Source: Steinernema hermaphroditum (taxonomy: Eukaryota; Nematoda; Chromadorea; Rhabditida; Steinernematidae). From it: 64,000 nucleotides of DNA. This document shows, in pieces, positions 48,098 through 59,502 of the stretch. The notes beneath the pieces were generated by a model. The model saw only the letters and a list, made by a program, of their open reading frames with translations. It searched no databases and was not told the origin of the DNA. The DNA is taken from assembly GCA_030435675.1 (NCBI GenBank), contig CM059623.1:1266012-1330011 (forward strand). Reading direction: 5' to 3'. A program made the position numbers and the translations under genes. Positions within the stretch are counted from its first letter, which is position 1. Every line of letters begins with the position of its first letter.

Positions 48098-49360
48098 CAA
48101 CCAATGCTATTTGGACCCGTTCAGATAGTTGGCACCTAGAGTCCACGAGTATTCAGTGCAAAAATACACAGGAAAACAAATCGACTTTTGGATAAATAAC
48201 TCAAAGAAGCTGAAGCATTTGATTGCGGCATAGTACTGATAGTCAAGTAGTTATCGCCTCGACAAAAATAACGCGATCAGGACAATAATAGCCATGATGA
48301 TGTTCGTCAAGACAGTCAAAGACAACTCTCGCAAAAATTACGTCTTCTTAGGAGCTCTCAGGCTAAAAACTGGCATCTAAACTGCAACCACATGCAGATC
48401 GTTTCAAAAATTGAAAGAATCTTTTGAAATTTCGCGATCTACTGATCAAAAAATACACTGAAATGTTGCTCCTATTGTCAACTACTGTCGAATGCCAAGA
48501 TCTCAAAAATACGAACATTACAAACATTTTTATTGCACAGAGAGTGATCAAAAGGAAACACATTCCCAACCCAGTCAACCCATACCTAGAGACTTCAGTA
48601 AACATTCCACGAATCTTTAGCAAAAATACACAACCAATGCCATTTGGACCCGTTCAGATAGTTGGGACCTAGAGTCCACGGTCATTTATTGCAAAAATAC
48701 ACAGGAAAACAAATCGACTTTTGTACTAATAGTACAAAAAAGCTGAAACATTTGATTCCGGCGCCTCACCTCGATAGTACTGATAGTCCAGTAGTCATCG
48801 CTGCGGCAAAAATAACCGAATGAGAACAACAATAGTCATGACGATCTTGGTCAAGACTCGCTCCAACAAAAATAGCGCTTTCTTAGCAGCTCCAACGCTG
48901 AAAAATGGCATCTAAACTTCAATTGCATGCAGATCATTTCATAAATGAAAAGAGTCTTCTGAAATTTCGTGATCTACTGATCTAAAAATCTATTAAAACA
49001 TACGGGAACACATTCCCAACCCAGCCTCCCGCAACTTTCCACACTCCCCTTGACAGTCAATCTACAGTGAGCACAAGGAATGCCATTTGAACCATCCCCT
49101 ACCCCAAACATTTGATTCCAACGCGTCATAGTACTGATAGTCCATTCCAGCTATCACCAACGGCTTCTCGAAAACATCATAAGAACAACAATAGCTATGA
49201 CAATTCAGATCAAGACTCACCCCTAGAAGAAAGTGGCAACAAAAATGTAGCTCTAACTTCAGTGATATGACATACAAATGCTTTTCACTAATATTGGCAA
49301 CAGGGAGGTCCAAAAATCGAAAGAATTTTTTGAAATTTGGTGATATACTGTTCTACAGGA
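48098..49360. repeat. Tandem triplication, units of about 300-540 bp
   Basis: Unit 1 (from 48098) and unit 2 (from 48635) share about 90 near-identical bases (TTTGGACCCGTTCAGATAGTT onward), then a diverged AGTACTGATAGTC...CATGCAGATC...TTTGAAATTTCG block. A third, more decayed copy runs from about 49090 to 49360. Similarity falls from copy 2 to copy 3. Non-coding. Confidence 0.8.
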
Positions 49361-50611
49361 CCCATTGACATCAAGCGTTGCTGTCAAGAATACAAATATC
49401 AAGAGCCTTATTTTTGAACAGAATGAGACATTCCCACCCCAATCCTTCCCGCATCTTCCCACACTTCTTCCCTTGACAATCAATCGACCTCCGGGGTCAC
49501 CGATCCGAAAGTGCGAAACGCATCACCCGATCTCCTCGATCGTCCCCACGTCCAAGTACCTATCCCCCGTCGCTCAACCGAAAGTGCTAAAATCGCGAAC
49601 CGCGCCAATCTATCACTGGCGGATAAACAAGTGCGCCTTCTTCCACTAATCCGCGTCGCGAAATGTGCCACAGGAGCATATGTGCTGCTGCCGCTGCAAC
49701 CAGCACACACACACACAATGACTTTGTGTGCGTCCTAAAGTTGGCGTCGGCGGTGGCGCAGGACTGCATAAATCATAAATCGTGGTCAAGAAGACGACAG
49801 CGGAGGAGAAGCATGTGGTATGAGTGTTGTTTACACAGCGGAGGGGAGGTGCCCGACCGGAACCCGGGACCCGGGAGTGGACAGAGGTCACGGCAATGAG
49901 CCGGAAATGGACTGATCTTATCGTGAAGGGTGGTGGGAGCGGGAGGGCGGGCGGCGGTGAATACGACCGCCGAGCTGATAATTAATTTCGAATTAATCCG
50001 ATCGGTGCAGATCGAGATTTGTTTACGGAAAGCCGCTGGTGCCTGGAAAACGAAAACAATCTGGACACGATTGATAAAGACTTGGTCGCAAGATGGCTTT
50101 TCAAAAATCAGCTTAAGATAGAACTCAAGGACCTTTACACCGGGATCACATTCGAAGAGCGTGGCAAAAGAACGGCGATAAATGTTCGAAGAGGTGGCGC
50201 TTTCCAGCGAAATGATTGATTGTGCCGAGGCAGGGGTGGCTTGAATATTTCTCAGCATAGGTTTAGTGTCACCGCTGTGAGTCATACGGTCATCAAAGAC
50301 CGCGAAAGGGTACTTCTTCGGCCAAGAGAAAAATAATAGGAATATGACATGAATCACCGTGGTAAACATCGAACGTGAGTCACGCGCTCAGTGCAAATCA
50401 GTGTAAATACATAAACTATCAGCAACGTGTTGTGTAGAAGAAGACGTAGCGACCAACAGGTTGAAGAGTAGGAACCTGCAAAAAAATGAACTTTTATGTA
50501 CACCAGACGACGAATGAAATTCTTGACGGAAGAACGCAGTTCACGAACGATATGCAACAGTGATCCGCCCGCCAAAAAACTAACACGAGATACGAGTCCA
50601 TGGATCAGTCG

Positions 50612-50980
50612 TCTAGCAGCAGTTAATTGTTTACAGTAACCTCAATCGTTCTGAGGAAAGATGGCGCATAGTGTATTCAACCCAATTTTTAATTGAGACG
50701 CGAATGGATGGAGTGAAACCGCAAGAATAGGTGTCTTCGGAGCGCAACAAAAATATAAACACTGTAACTTGAATATCTAGATAGGAAGCATGAGTGAAGT
50801 GAACTCTCCAAAAATATATATCACCATTTACACACTCCATTGTATATGCATAAAGCAGTTAATTTTTTACAGTAACCTCAGTCTTTCTGAGGAAAGATGG
50901 CGTACAGTGTGTTCAACCCAATTTTGGTACTCTTTCCAAAGCATACTTCAAAAATATATATCCGCATGTATACACTCTGT
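50612..50980. repeat. Tandem duplication of about 235 bp
   Basis: GCAGTTAATT...TTTACAGTAACCTCA through ATTCAACCCAATTTT at about 50620-50690 returns at about 50856-50930. Each is followed by a CAAAAATATATAT block and a CACTC end. Confidence 0.8.
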
Positions 50981-51865
50981 TGTAGAAATATAGCCAATCC
51001 CCGTCATTTTTTCAACTGTCACCAAAAATGTGCATACGATTATTGCGCATAATAAGATGGGAGACCCGGTCATGGAAACTAATGGTCCAATTGTTTGCAA
51101 AACATGTGTAATACTGAATATTATATAAAACGGTTCAACTCGAGGTCAGGTATCGGCTGCTCCTTCCAAAAATTGAAGCCGAGCGCATCGGCTGGACTTT
51201 TTCGAAGCAACCGAATAGGCTACGTCTACGATGCCCAAAAATACGCAAGGACAGTAATACGAATCTCAACTAGAACTGCTTTTCATGGATGACTAAACTC
51301 GAAAACAACTAATGACGTCAAAGCGCGCTATTAAATCAGCTATTTCGGTCCCTTTCAGAACGCATGAAACGTTCTCTCTTTCGCAACATTCCCTCGAGAA
51401 ATGTCACACTGCGTAAAAAATTCAATTATCCCCTCCAACATGCTGCAAATTAGCATGATTAAAAAGGGCATGCAATGTGGCCAATTCTCTGAAGACAGCC
51501 GCACGCAAACAAGTGGCACCTGTCAGCAGCGCATGAGGGAAATATCTCTCTAAAGACAGGAAAAGTCTTTAAAGATCAGCTGCCAGAGAGAGTAGAGAAA
51601 CATAGGTCAGCCACTGCGATGTGTTCTTTTGGAACAGTCGCGTGCTCTGTTGTTCTTTAGCCGAACGGTAGGAGGAGACGTCTGCTCGCCTCTTGAACGC
51701 ATAAGGACGCCAACTTGTGAACTTAGGTTGACCTACTCGAGTGGAAGTGTTGTTGCGCAAGCAGACAGTATCAGTTTCGCGTGGGAGAGCAACAAAAGAG
51801 GAAAGTAAACACAGGAGCAGTGAAAGAACAGAAGTCGTTGCACAAAATAATAAATGGAAAAATTT

Positions 51866-51938
51866 AGCCCGATGCGGGGCTCGAACCCGCGACAGCCAGA
51901 TTAAGAGTCTGGTGCTCTACCGACTGAGCTAACCGGGC
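51866..51938 (-). tRNA. tRNA-Lys(CTT)
   Basis: The minus strand folds as a full cloverleaf: acceptor GCCCGGT pairs with ATCGGGC (one G-U), D arm GCTC/GAGC, anticodon stem CCAGA/TCTGG with loop CTCTTAA (anticodon CTT), T stem GCGGG/CCCGC with loop TTCGAGC. A run of five T follows within three bases as Pol III terminator. A and B boxes are consensus. The discriminator base is T, whereas the C. elegans genes of this type that I recall have G. No intron. This is the only tRNA in the window I judge functional. Confidence 0.95.
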
Positions 51939-52100
51939 GTCGAGTATTCTGGGAGGGTGAAAGTACTTGTGTAGCATCTTTCATCACTATCACGACCATG
52001 GCTTTGTAAAAGTGATGTGATCTGAGAACTTTGTCAAAATTTAGAAAATAGGAAATTCTTCAGACCAACAGACAGAGGTTTCAGCCAACAGGCAAAAATC

Positions 52101-52174
52101 ACGCCTGAGGGCGGCGTTGAACCGACCCCGACCGATTACGAATGGAACGTGTTTACAATGAGCCACACAGACAG
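52101..52174 (-). repeat. Single tRNA-like half unit
   Basis: Minus strand: GTGTGGCTCATTGTAAACACG, then GGTTCAACGCCGCC. Same subtype as 36990. No plus-strand partner. Confidence 0.5.
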
Positions 52175-54922
52175 CGCAGCAACTATCAGTTACACTATCA
52201 GTTACTCTGAACACCTAAAGGGAACGAAATCGCGCGCACTGATTCATCTTTGCAATGGTCAACATGCAATTGGACAAAAATTTCTATGTCGGTGGACTAC
52301 GTCGGCGCTTCGATTGGACTAAGCAATAAGTCTTTATGGCTGCTCAATCTCACAGCCAACGGCAATAACCATATATCAAATAAACAACTGTTTCACCAAA
52401 CTTTAGCACTTAAACCCGCATCCACCCTCATCGCCTGGCACAAAAATCAGAAAAAAGTGACGGACCCCATTCGGCAGAGTTAAAAAACTAACAGTCAACC
52501 TCCGTTGCCATAAATCATAAATGAGCGCGCGCGACGCTATCTCCACAGAGGCAATGAGGCGCAAAATCCGACGGCGGGCACCTGACACCTGTCTCCCGCC
52601 AATTTCCATTAGTTTCCGAAGTTGACATTTTGCCAAAGCGCCAACTTCCTCGGGTGACGCGCAAAGGGCGCAAACAAGATGTTTCTCATTGGCAGGGAGG
52701 GACTGGCTGTAAACAGCGACCAGAAGGGCAGTTCAACATGGTCAAGCGATGGCGAAGACGATTAAGAAAACGGGGAAGACACCTGCGCGAGTAATTAATG
52801 TTTGTTCCAAACGTCATCTGGCATCTCCGATGCGTGCGTGATCGCCGGAAGATGGGCGCAAAAAGAGATTATCGATTTGGATGAAGATGAACACTGGGAT
52901 GCTTGTGGTATTTAGAAGGTATTCACCTCTTAGCCGTAATCGAAAATGCATGAAATGTGGCGCAATTTACAATCGAAAACAAAGGGGTTTAATTACTGAC
53001 GGCTGGTTTACTCTGATCTCTGATTTGAGACATGACTTCAGGATTTTACAGGATTTACCTGCAAGACGCCACTTAAGCACAAATACACAATTATCACACC
53101 AAAAACACCGACTGTCAAGTCATAGCTGTCTAGACTTGGGTTGTCGAACCTTGCAAGGTTGAATGTTCAGTTTGGTTTGGGTCGTTGCAAGGAACGGTTC
53201 GAATAAAGCTAAAGCTGCTCGTTCTCCACGCGTTCCACACGATTCGTTGCGCGTATCCTCTACGGAGAGCGCAACTACAATCTAAAGTCGTCGGTAGAGG
53301 TGGCATCAGAGTCGAAGGGTCCAATCAGTTTGAGCGGGCGTTGAAGGAGCGAAGAACCGACTCCGGGATAGGTGCATTGAAGTGAAATGAAAGACTAAGA
53401 ACTACTATTGAACCGAACGTACGATCATTTTGGCGATGAAACATACGAGCTAATAACACTCGTCATGCTATTCACTGAAATAGCTACGAGCCCTACGAAA
53501 CCGTTCAAAAATTGCTACACAACCATGTTTCTTACATCGAAGGAAGGACCAAGTCTGTAGCCTGTAATAATATGCCTACTTTGAATGCACAAAAATTTCT
53601 ATATCTTTATCTTGCATGAAAAAAAGAATCCCATGAAATCGTCCAAAAACGTCCAAACTCAGTTTGTTATGTTATTAGTTGTTACAGTATAACTCAGTAT
53701 AGGAGAGCGCTCGTGGCCATGTACGGTAATCAGCTTAGAAAAGTTTCATGCGTATGAAAAAAGGATCCCTTGAAATTATCCGTGGCCAAAGACAGCAAAA
53801 ATAAAGACGTAACAAGGCTGTATTTCCAGTATACTTTTCACGCGCTAGGAAAACTGTGACGTCACAACAATCAGGTTTGAAATATTCACTACGTTTTCAA
53901 AAGAGGGCAATCAATCAACCAGAACACAAACGTAGTTTAGACTAGTTCTTGAGGAATTGAGACCCTTGCACCCTAAGAATCAAGCAGAATAATCTCCGCC
54001 TACTCGGGAATGACGTTGAAGACGGGAAGAGGTTCCGCCCACAGTCATCGCTAATAATGTCCCGAAATTCAGAGAATATGAATAAACTCGCCCTCAGTGG
54101 AAATTCCGAATTAAAACGCATTCGATGTTAAATTTAACCCATGAGAACTTCCATGGATTGATGAAGTTAATGTTCACAGGGAAGGCTGCCAAAAAAGTGT
54201 CAAACTCTGTGTTCCTTTCATCAGTTTCTTGAGCAGTCAACCGCAAAATCATCGCCTACGCGGGCCCAATTTTCGCTTCTTGCAAAAGAACTAAATGAGG
54301 GGTTCTTGCAGTTGTTGATTTCTTAGATTTCGTCACTATTCCTTGGAGTGTCACAACTGTTACTATCAGATGTTTGAAAAATTGCATCGAATCAAAGGTG
54401 AATCATCTGAATTTCGTCAATCCGTTTCAATCCAGAAGCCGTAGAACAAAAATCACGCATGTCCCACACCAACATCTCAATTGCAACGCTCAGTCATAGG
54501 AACGTTTATCGATGTACGCAAAAATTTTTAAAAAGTGAAGGAAATACCGATTCTGTAGCATATTTTCTCCAATGAAGTAGAGAATCTTGAAAAGTAAACA
54601 CGATTGCCTTAGTTACCTTTAATCCATTTGCAGAATCCTAATGACAGAAACCAACACAGAATGACAGATGTACTTATTTGTACGTCGTCGCCAAAATTGA
54701 GTCGGCCAAACGTTTTACCTTTAAAAGCGGCACTCGGAGTCCCGAACGGAAAACGAACTACATATTCTTATTGCTCGTCAAATTCTACATCTAATGATAG
54801 TCATCGATTTTAAAGGACTTTGAAAAATTGGGGTAAGTTGACACTTATAGGTTTGCATTGTGGGTGTTCTTATTTATATGTCCGCCACTGTATACTCGTT
54901 TGTTGTCCTTTCATCCTTTAAG

Positions 54923-55109
54923 CAGGGTGTCCGAAAAAGATCACTTCAGACTTCAGAATCACCAGCCTTCAAAAATCAAGAAAAAATTCAGTCTGGTGAG
55001 ATCGGTCGTTTTCGTTCGTTTTCACTTCTCTTCGTTTCCCGACCGGTTTGGATGCTCCCGGAAACGACTTTCCAGACTTTTGTCTAAGCGACTTTTTTGG
55101 ATCACCCTG
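54923..55109. mobile_element. MITE with CAGGGTG termini
   Basis: Starts CAGGGTGTCCGAAAAA and ends TTTTTTGGATCACCCTG, followed by TA. The 187-bp interior has the GAGATCGGTCG / CGACCGGTTTGG inverted core of this family. The CAGGGTG terminus recalls the 16397-17161 Tc1/mariner-type element, which could have supplied transposase. Confidence 0.7.
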
Positions 55110-55249
55110 TACAACCAAAATGTCGTCTGGACGACGGAGGGAGTCTACTACTCAGCAGCTCCTTCATTTAAACGAACAACTTGTTTACGCCAATACGAAA
55201 CCGAAAGAACAGAGCACTGTACGTAGAGATACATAAAAAAAGCAACAAA

Positions 55250-55930
55250 CGTGGAATAAACAAGAAGATACTAGAACAAAGTGGTCAAAAATATGAACAA
55301 ATCCAGAAGACGAGAACGCTGATTAACTCAGAATGGAACTCAGATAACAAAAAGCATAAAGGATTTGATAAAATTACAAAAATTACGAAAAGAACATCTC
55401 ACCCACCGCTGCCGCAAACATTCTAGAGTCTACTACTCAGCAGCTCTTTCATTTCAATGAACATCTTGTTTAGGTGAATACGAAACCGAAACAACAGAGC
55501 ACAGCGCGTAGAGATACGTAAGAAAGCAATAAACGTAGAATAAACAAGAAGGGATGGGAACAAAAAATAGTCAACAATACGAACAGTTCCAGAAGACGCT
55601 TAATGCTTAAACGAAGCATCTAATGAAGCAGGTTGTTAAAAATAACTTTAGGAATTTCAATTGGAGCTTGCACGTGGTGTATGTAGAATAGACAAGAAGA
55701 TACTAGAATCAAGTGGTCAAAAATATGAACAAATCCAAAAGACGAGAACGCTGACTAAATACGGGATCTAACAACAACCAAATTAGTACTTAAACAGGTT
55801 ATCAAAAATAACTTTAGTAAAAAAGAAATTTATTTAATGTGAAAATACACAAAAATGGACATAATTGTAGAACTCAGATAACAAAATACTTAAAGGGTTT
55901 CGATAAAGTCACAAAAATCACGAAAAGAAC
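55250..55930. repeat. Local tandem duplications
   Basis: ACAAGAAGATACTAGAA...GTGGTCAAAAATATGAACAAATCC at about 55260 returns at about 55692, with a diverged copy at about 55545. GAACTCAGATAACAAAA...GAAAAGAACATCTCACCC at about 55335-55403 returns at about 55868-55938. Confidence 0.75.
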
Positions 55931-56688
55931 ATCTCACCCATCCGTCTAAGCATAATCCAATCATATTCCATCTCCGGCGCAGTCAGCCGCAATCCGCTCG
56001 TTCGACACTCAAAGGCGAGAAGCGAACAAAGAGTCGAACTCGCGCGGAGGTGGAAATCGCGGTCAGAGCAATTGAGCCGCCGATTTGGAATGAAGAAGAC
56101 GTGCGCCCGCCAGAGAGAAAGTGATGTCCCCTCGTAACGCAACCTAATTTATATTTACAAATAGGTGCTGGCGCTGGGAAGAGAGGAGCGAAGACCGCCG
56201 CGATTAGCATTCGCTGGAGTTAATGCGATTATCGGAAGCGTTTGCAGTCGTCGAGAGTTTGAATTCGCGAGAGTTTGAGAAGCTTAGGCTTACAGTATCC
56301 GGGAATTTCACAGGCCATGTGGTGCTGCGGTTCAAAGGACATCGTGACTCGAGGGGTCTTCTAAGGATTCAAAGAGCACTCTCCATATTTGTCACCGATG
56401 AACGAAAGTGCAAATAATTGAGGGTCTTTTCAATCTAAATTTGGAAAAGAAATGCGGTAATTCTTCAAAAGACTGTCAATTAGCTAACTACCAGAGATCA
56501 AACGTAAAATGTTAGATCACATATAAAAGCTCATCTTTCCACAGTTGAACAGGTCTGTAAAATCTCCTATGTGTCAGGCACCGCCCCACGAACGGAGAAA
56601 CGACGGGTATCTGGTTTGTTAAAGCAAGTAAAGTGACAACTACAAATGAAACGCAGGGGATCTGACGGTTTCAGGCAACTGACAAAAT

Positions 56689-56763
56689 GGGTCCCGGGCC
56701 GACGTCGAACCGATCCCGATCGGTTTTCAAATCAAAAGCGTTCGCAATCAGCCACACAGACAC
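56689..56763 (-). repeat. Single tRNA-like half unit
   Basis: Minus strand: GTGTGGCTGATTGCGAACGC, then GGTTCGACGTCGGCCCGGG. Same subtype as 36990 and 52101. A block close to 12780-12830 (TTTACCGCCAACAGGCTATTGG) follows at about 56829. Confidence 0.5.
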
Positions 56764-57039
56764 TTTTGAAACCACCAATTACTGTCATGTAGTGACTCCA
56801 TCCGGAAGGTCACTAGACCTTTCGTGTGTTTACCGCCAACAGGCTATTGGTGTCTTGATGCCCTACCAAAAGTCGAACATTAAACAACTGAATACTTCCT
56901 AAATGCGGTTGTTTCTCGGTATATGGGGAAGTTATCAGCTACCGTAAGGAAGGTTGAAGATAAGAGTTCTACTGAACGGTTAATCACCCGATGATACAGA
57001 CTGAACATATGGAATTACATTGTGTTGTATACAGCATGG

Positions 57040-57235
57040 CCCAAAAGTGGCCTCTAGACCGAGGTCTAGGAAGTCATTGTGAGTAAGGTGAGACCGGTTG
57101 GAAAATGAAAGGCAAAAAAGCAAGCCTAAGCGAAAAATAATAGAAACCGATCGGTCTCAGCAGCCTGAATGGCTGGATCTAGACTAGACATAACGATTCC
57201 GTCTGTCTGTAGATGCCCTTTTGCCCTTTTTTATC
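57040..57235. mobile_element. Decayed MITE of the GAGACCGGT family
   Basis: CAGCATGGCCCAAAAGTGGCC at the left, GTGAGACCGGTTGGAAAATGAAA next, an inverted ACCGATCGGTCTCA block near 57145, and CTAGATGCCCTTTT at the right. Termini are eroded. Confidence 0.5.
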
Positions 57236-58307
57236 TGTTCAAAATTGACAATATCCTAGCCATTAAGGAACCTGAGACTAGAGCCTCCTATACGGCCTAG
57301 AACAAGCATTTCACGCACATTCGGAGCTGTAGACAGTCTCAACCATTTCTTTAGACAACAGGTATCTCACGCTACAGACAGCATCCACCCCCAGACTGCG
57401 TCACCAACATCACCGCCACAAAAACAGCAAATTATACACAAATCAAACAAACAGTTCGCAGAACGGTCCGATCGCCATGGCCGCCGCAAAAACACGCATT
57501 GAGAAGGTCGTCCACGGGTTTTTCGCCGCCAAATCCCCGAATCCAATTGCGGCGCTGACCTTCCCACTCGCGTTCGCAGAACAACGCGGACGCGGACTCG
57601 CAACAAAACTCCTACTTGTAAGCGGACACTCTTTTCTGTAACACAAACAGTGTCCGAGTGGCGCTCCTCTCCATGTTGCCTCTCGTCGCCCTCGCGCCTC
57701 CTCCTTCAGCGACGGTGGCGCAACACCGCCGTCATCTTCAACGACAACGCGCAGCGGTGCCTGACACACTTTTATAGGGGGGAGAGCTGGTTCCCTTCTT
57801 CATGGCCGGCGCCGCCGCTGTCCGTATGTTCTCCATGCCTTTTGTTCGTCCTTTGTCGCTGTTTCGATTTGCGCAACAGGCGGATGTGCTAGATCAGAGT
57901 ACACGCAGCGGAGGGCAAAGGTCAATGGGAAAAGGTCCAAAAAAACGAATGAAATCTTCAAGACCGGACGAACGTGTCCCGAAGTTCTAACTGAATAGAC
58001 CGCAAAAGTTCCCCTACTGTCTAAGTAAACTTTCAGAGTGTCTGTAGACATAATAGACAAGAGATGGGCAAAGGTCAACGGCTACACTCACCTCCAGCGG
58101 ATGACACGGCGACAAAGCCTCATATTTCAAGTCCGGTTGCGCAATAATTGGCTGGAAACTGGGAACGCGCCGGATAATCCCGTGTACGCGAGCGGTTAAC
58201 AGCATTAGGGAACGTTACGGGGTATCGTATATCTCAACAAAGATAACAACAGCATAACAACGAGTCAACAACGAATAAAATGTAACAACAAGAATATGGT
58301 TTGTGGA

Positions 58308-59502
58308 TCAAACTATTTCCCAGGCCTCTTCGAAACCGCTTGTCACTTTCGCGCAAGTCAGTGCCGCACTCAGGGGGTAGTTGTTGATCTTGAGATCGCG
58401 TTCCGTGTAGTCAGTCGTAATCTGAAATAAAGATGGATTAGTTGAGGGAAAGTGCTTCCACGCGCTATCATAATCCACGTCATGAAGTGATTCACCTAAT
58501 TTCTTTTTAGAATAGAGCTAAGATTGGAAGCTTGGAGGATTGGACGGTGGGGCTTCACCGCTATATGCAAGGATAATTCAAGGAAAGATAATCGAATAAT
58601 ATGCAAGGATAATACAAGGAGTGAACTAAAGTGTCGTACACGCAAAGCTGATTAAATCCTTCCGTAATCTCACAAGGCACACACGCTAATCTGACGAATT
58701 CTTCCAGTCACAACGCGCAAGAAAGTTTGAGTCATTCCACACATTTATGAATAACCCAAATTCCAACAGATCTTGCTATGCCCTATTATCTGTCTTACCT
58801 TTCCTCTGGCTATGCCGCCAATAACGATGACAATCGGTTCCTCATTGTCCAGACGTTGCTTGGCCAGGTCGCGTGGGTGGACGATCTCTTCAGCAGCGAA
58901 CGACATCAAATATTTCACGCATCCCACGGGTAGGTGCTGAGTAATTGGGTTCTTGATGACCCGCAACAGCTTCTGTGACGTATCTGCCGCTCGAATCGTC
59001 ATTTGTGATAGTAACTGGACTGAAATAGAACAGCATGATCGTCTCTATTGGGAAAAATCGACTCGTACCCATCAATCCACAGAATCGATCGAACGTTCGC
59101 GGAATTCGGCACTGCGGGCTCACTTCGACGAGAACGTTCTTGTTCGTGCGGAAGTAAATTTGAAGAAGGCCGGCGCGATTGAGTGGACTGTCAAGAAGCA
59201 TCAGAAGGCACTGAAATACAGCGCTTCGTTCAAAACCTGTCGAAGAAGGAGAACCTGGTGGAGAATATCTGGACGATAGTCAGTGGGATCTTTTTTCATT
59301 TTTTTCAGGAAACTCTGGTGTTTGTCGCTGCTCAGGATGACGTAGTCTCCTCCGATCTAAAAAGTCCAACTTGATTCACACGCGTAAATCGACGAAATCT
59401 AACCTTGGCGGATTCCAGCGAGCAATTCTCCAAGATCACGATCAACTTGCGCTTTTTCTCGGCGTCAAGCTTCAGCCGCTTCGAGCGAGGTCCTTCCGAC
59501 AT
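58308..59502 (-). CDS. EMG1: Ribosome biogenesis methyltransferase EMG1/NEP1
   Basis: Five exons join in phase, 225 aa: 59404-59502, 59255-59356, 59069-59210, 58799-59019 and 58308-58421. EMG1/NEP1 is a SPOUT-fold enzyme that N1-methylates a pseudouridine of 18S rRNA and assembles the small ribosomal subunit in the nucleolus. Diagnostic stretches are visible in order: [79 protein letters not shown] (SAM-binding knot) and [14 protein letters not shown]. The length is close to the human 244 aa, with a shorter N-terminus. A TTTTCAG lies 11 bases before the ATG and could be a trans-splice acceptor. It lies about 510 bp downstream of the RGS gene on the same strand. Confidence 0.95.

Larger units (their letters stand above)
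43633..51865. other. Long region upstream of the AGAP main first exon, no gene supported
   Basis: GC-rich patches (43640-44060, 45060-45300, 46640-47160, 49540-49990) alternate with AT-rich repeat sequence. Open frames in the GC-rich patches lie on several frames at once and have no domain. The strand-asymmetric CAAAAAT word runs through the whole stretch. Confidence 0.5.
51939..58307. other. Intergenic or upstream intronic region without supported gene
   Basis: Contains tRNA-like half units (52101, 56689), a MITE with both ends (54923), tandem duplications (55250-55930) and GC-rich patches (52500-52860, 55920-56220, 57390-57880). The minus frame at 57443-57769 is open over a GC-rich patch but has no domain and no convincing acceptor. 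Confidence 0.5.

Noticed and set aside
57443..57769. 108-codon minus frame and an opposite plus frame ending at a GTAAGC
   Set aside because: Both strands are open because of GC content; neither has a domain or a partner exon. It could still hold an untranslated first exon of the AGAP gene.
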